Positions 6,751 to 9,112 of a stretch of 9,112 bases of DNA are shown piece after piece; position 1 is the stretch's first letter, and the number at the start of each line of letters is the position of its first letter. The notes beneath the pieces are model-generated. The model made no database searches. It was not told the origin of the DNA and worked only from the letters and a program-made list of their open reading frames with translations. The translations under genes and the position numbers were made by a program. The stretch comes from Kiritimatiellia bacterium (GTDB lineage: Bacteria; Verrucomicrobiota; Kiritimatiellia; RFP12; UBA1067): the NCBI GenBank assembly GCA_024405335.1, contig JAKSOX010000068.1:1-9112 (forward strand), read 5' to 3'.

Positions 6751-7530
6751 GTGGCCGGCTACCTGGAAACGATCGAAAAGGCCCTGGACGACGCGCTGCC
6801 GCGCGGGCGTCCGGAAACGCTCGCGGCGGCGATGCGCTGGGCCGTGGGCGCGGGCGGCAAACGGATCCGTCCGCAAATCTGCCTTGCGGCGGCGGTGGCG
6901 GCGGGCGGCAAAGCGGAGGACGCGGTGAAGCCGGCGTGCGCCATCGAGCTGCTGCACAACTACACGCTCGTGCACGACGACCTGCCCGCGATGGACGACG
7001 ACCGCGAACGGCGCGGCAAGCCGAGCGTCTGGGCGAAGTTCGGCGAAGCGAACGCGATCCTCGCGGGCGACGCGCTGCAGGCGCTGGCGTTCCGGGTCGC
7101 CGCCGACGCGCCGCGGAACGCGGCCGCGGTGGTGGCCGCGCTGGGCGACCGCGGCGTGGGCGTGGTGGCCGGACAGGTCGAGGACGTGGCGCGCGAAGAC
7201 GCGTCGCGCCCGTTGGACGCCGAATCGGTGGACTTCGTCTACGCGCACAAGACGGCGGATCTTTTCGTGGCGGCGGCGCAGATGGGCGCGCTCGCGGGCG
7301 GCGGCGACGCGGCGTCCGTGGCGAAACTCGGCGCGTACGCATTCCATCTGGGGCTCGCGTTCCAGTTCGAGGACGACCTGATCGACGGCGATTCGCCGTA
7401 TTCCCGCGAGAAGACGGAGGCGCTCGTGCGCGAACACACGCGCGCGGCGCTGGACGCGCTGGACGGGCTGCCCGGCGACGTCGCGTTTCTGAAAACGCTG
7501 GCCGAAGGTCTCGTCGGCCGCAGCGCGTGA
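6751..7530 (+). CDS. Polyprenyl (farnesyl/geranylgeranyl) diphosphate synthase, short form
   Basis: A trans-prenyltransferase that condenses isopentenyl diphosphate with an allylic diphosphate in the cytoplasm to make C15 or C20 isoprenoid precursors. Visible motifs are GGKRIRP at 35-41, the first aspartate-rich motif HDDLPAMDDD at 75-84 (DDxxxxD type), GQVED at 141-145, HKT at 166-168, and the second motif FQFEDDLID at 204-212. Tyr71, five residues before the first Asp, matches E. coli IspA and leans towards farnesyl diphosphate, but chain length cannot be settled by eye. At 259 residues it is about 40 shorter than IspA. Most of the loss appears to lie just after the second DDxxD, where the usual glycine/lysine-rich loop ending in GKxTxP is replaced by GDSPY. 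The gene follows argS by 12 bases and slightly overlaps or abuts the next gene. Confidence 0.88.
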   Translation: MAGYLETIEKALDDALPRGRPETLAAAMRWAVGAGGKRIRPQICLAAAVAAGGKAEDAVKPACAIELLHNYTLVHDDLPAMDDDRERRGKPSVWAKFGEANAILAGDALQALAFRVAADAPRNAAAVVAALGDRGVGVVAGQVEDVAREDASRPLDAESVDFVYAHKTADLFVAAAQMGALAGGGDAASVAKLGAYAFHLGLAFQFEDDLIDGDSPYSREKTEALVREHTRAALDALDGLPGDVAFLKTLAEGLVGRSA

Positions 7531-7533
7531 GGA
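7528..7533 (+). promoter_or_regulatory. Ribosome binding site supporting the GTG start at 7542
   Basis: TGAGGA, overlapping the stop codon of the prenyl synthase, lies eight bases before the GTG at 7542. It favours this start over the GTG at 7527, which overlaps the previous stop in a GTGA arrangement but has no Shine-Dalgarno sequence at suitable spacing. Confidence 0.5.
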
Positions 7534-7541
7534 TTCGGCAC

Positions 7542-9112
7542 GTGGCGGGCGGCGCGAGATTTTTCCTGTTGGCGGCGTGCGCGGCGTTCGCGTGCGCGGC
7601 GTCGGGCGGGGACGCGCGCGCGAAACGGGTGCTGCGGCGTCCGATGGAGCGCGTGGCGAGCATGGATCCGCTGCGGGCGGCGAGCGTGTGCGACGCGCAG
7701 GCCGTGGGGCTCGTGTACGAGCCGCTGCTCGAAGTGGACTACCGCGCCCGCCCCTACGCGCTCAAGCCCTGCACGTGTTCCCTGCCCGAGACGAGCGCGG
7801 ACGGCCGCGTCTACACTTTCAGGATGGCCGAAGGCGTCCGCTTCACCAACGGGCGCGATGCGACGGCGGAGGACGTGGTCTATTCGCTCAAGCGGCTTTC
7901 GGACAAGTCCAACGCCTCCGCCGGCATGTGGCTCATGGACGGCGTCGAATCCGTGTCCGCGCCGGACGCGCGCACGGTGAGGATCGCGCTCAAGCGTCCG
8001 CTGCACGTGTTTCCGTGGCTCATGTCGATGCCCTACGCGGCGGTGGTGCCTCGCGAGGAGGTGGAGGCGAAAGGCGGGGCGTTCGGCCTGACGGCCACGG
8101 GGACGGGGCCGTACAAACTCGCGAGCTGGCGGCGCAACCACGAGATGACGTTCGTGCGCAATCCCGACTGGCGCGGCTGGAAGGACGCGGAGGACGCGGA
8201 ACACGCGATCGACGAAATCCGCTATCTCGTGGTGGACGACGCGTCGACGCAGTGGCTCATGTTCCTTTCCGGGCAGCTCGATTTCCTGGGCGCGGTGTCG
8301 CGGGACAACTGGGACGCGGTGGTGGGGACGGACGGTTTGCTGCTGCCGGAACTCGCGGCGAAGGGCATGACGCTCCATGCGTCGAGTTCGTTGTCGCTGT
8401 TCTACGTGGGCATCAACATGAAGGACCCCGTGGCGGGCCAAAACCGGAAACTGCGCCAGGCGCTCAACTGCGCGTTCGACTATCCGCAGTGGCAGCGCCA
8501 CATGAACAACCGCTGCGTGCCGAGCACGGGTCCGGTGCCGCCGGGCACGGCGGGGCGTCTGGAGACGCCGTTCGCGTACGCGTACGACGAGGAAAAGGCG
8601 AAGAAACTGCTCGCGGAGGCGGGGTATCCCGGCGGCGTCGACCCGAAGACGGGGCGCCGTCTGCACCTCGAACTCACCATGGGCAAGGCCACGAACGACG
8701 CGCGCGAAATGGCGGAGCTGATGCAGAGCTTCTACGCGCGCGTGGGCGTGGACTTCGAAACGAAGTACATGACGTGGGACGCGTACCTTCGCGCCGTGAA
8801 CGAAGGGCGCACGCAGTTCTTCTACCTCGGGTGGATCGGCGACTACCCCGACGCGGAAAACTTCCTGCAGCTGTTCTGCTCGAAGAACGTTTCGCCGGGC
8901 GCGAACCACGGCTTCTACGTGAATCCCGCGTACGACAAGGCGTACGAGGCGGCGTTGGCGGCGAAAACGGAGGACGCGCGCAACGCGCTGTGGCGCGAAG
9001 CGCAGGAAATCGTGCGCGAGGACTGCCCGTGGATTTTTCTGTACACGCCGAAAATCTATTCGCTCGTGTGGAACCGCGTGAAGGGCTACGTGCCGAGCGA
9101 CTTCCCGTACGG
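7542..9112 (+). CDS. Extracellular solute-binding protein, family 5 (peptide/nickel ABC transporter), 3'-truncated by window
   Basis: This is the periplasmic binding component of a DppA/OppA-like ABC importer, which captures peptides or similar ligands for a membrane permease. The reading frame is open from the GTG at 7542 to the window end (523 complete codons), close to the usual 530-550, so only the C-terminal tail is missing. It has a hydrophobic signal segment (about 7-20) containing LAAC, a possible lipobox with Cys13. The family 5 pattern includes EGVRFTNGRDATAEDVVYSL from about 97, TGTGPYKLASW near 186-196, RQALNCAFD in the middle, DYPDAENFLQLF from about 434 and FYVNPAYDKAYE near 464-475. 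An alternative GTG at 7527 adds MRIRH, giving a more basic leader. Ligand specificity cannot be read. Permease and ATPase genes, if linked, lie beyond the window. It probably shares the argS/prenyl synthase transcript. Confidence 0.9.
   Translation, partial: MAGGARFFLLAACAAFACAASGGDARAKRVLRRPMERVASMDPLRAASVCDAQAVGLVYEPLLEVDYRARPYALKPCTCSLPETSADGRVYTFRMAEGVRFTNGRDATAEDVVYSLKRLSDKSNASAGMWLMDGVESVSAPDARTVRIALKRPLHVFPWLMSMPYAAVVPREEVEAKGGAFGLTATGTGPYKLASWRRNHEMTFVRNPDWRGWKDAEDAEHAIDEIRYLVVDDASTQWLMFLSGQLDFLGAVSRDNWDAVVGTDGLLLPELAAKGMTLHASSSLSLFYVGINMKDPVAGQNRKLRQALNCAFDYPQWQRHMNNRCVPSTGPVPPGTAGRLETPFAYAYDEEKAKKLLAEAGYPGGVDPKTGRRLHLELTMGKATNDAREMAELMQSFYARVGVDFETKYMTWDAYLRAVNEGRTQFFYLGWIGDYPDAENFLQLFCSKNVSPGANHGFYVNPAYDKAYEAALAAKTEDARNALWREAQEIVREDCPWIFLYTPKIYSLVWNRVKGYVPSDFPY

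Noticed and set aside
4414..7437. A minus-strand open frame of about 1007 codons spanning the GH78, argS and prenyl synthase genes
   Set aside because: It lies antisense to three clearly recognised genes. Its translation is rich in Arg, Ala, His and Val with no domain motif, and no start region with a ribosome binding site is apparent. Long antisense frames are expected where third codon positions are nearly all G or C.
7239..8909. A minus-strand open frame of about 556 codons opposite the solute-binding protein
   Set aside because: Antisense to a well-matched family 5 binding protein; no motif and the usual high-GC shadow composition.

Overview
The window is GC-rich (about two thirds G+C, estimated by eye) and tightly packed. 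All seven genes supported here lie on the + strand, with gaps of 11 to 24 bases or short overlaps. No stretch over 300 bases lacks a gene, and I see no tRNA, rRNA, CRISPR array, insertion sequence or convincing terminator. The organism looks like a GC-rich Gram-negative-type bacterium. A secreted FAD oxidoreductase with a golvesin-like C-terminal domain next to a GH78 rhamnosidase-type enzyme suggests a glycan-degrading member of the PVC group (Kiritimatiellota, Lentisphaerota or Verrucomicrobiota). That placement is inference, because no rRNA or strong marker is present.

Layout. (1) 1-68 is the last 21 codons of an unidentified gene. (2) 93-761 is plsY, the membrane acyltransferase of phospholipid synthesis. 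(3) 784-2937 and 2930-4996 form a coupled pair: a Sec-exported FAD-dependent oxidoreductase and a secreted GH78 alpha-L-rhamnosidase-like enzyme. Their reading frames overlap by 8 bases. (4) A perfect extended -10 box (TGGTATAAT) lies 8 bases before the argS start codon, which implies a nearly leaderless argS transcript. (5) 5020-6738 is argS, followed after 12 bases by a short prenyl diphosphate synthase (6751-7530). (6) 7542 to the window end is a family 5 extracellular solute-binding protein (peptide/nickel type), cut off at its C-terminus by the window edge.

How it fits together. The outer genes are housekeeping (phospholipid synthesis, tRNA charging, isoprenoid synthesis) plus nutrient uptake. 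The secreted oxidoreductase/glycosidase pair sits between them like an accessory glycan-processing cassette, probably read from upstream together with plsY, while argS restarts transcription from its own promoter.

The points most worth a second look are the near-leaderless argS promoter, a prenyl synthase that seems to lack the conserved loop after its second DDxxD motif, and a flavoprotein exported by a Sec-type rather than a twin-arginine signal. The GH78 enzyme's shortened C-terminal domain is a further point. I did not find a clearly new multi-gene system.
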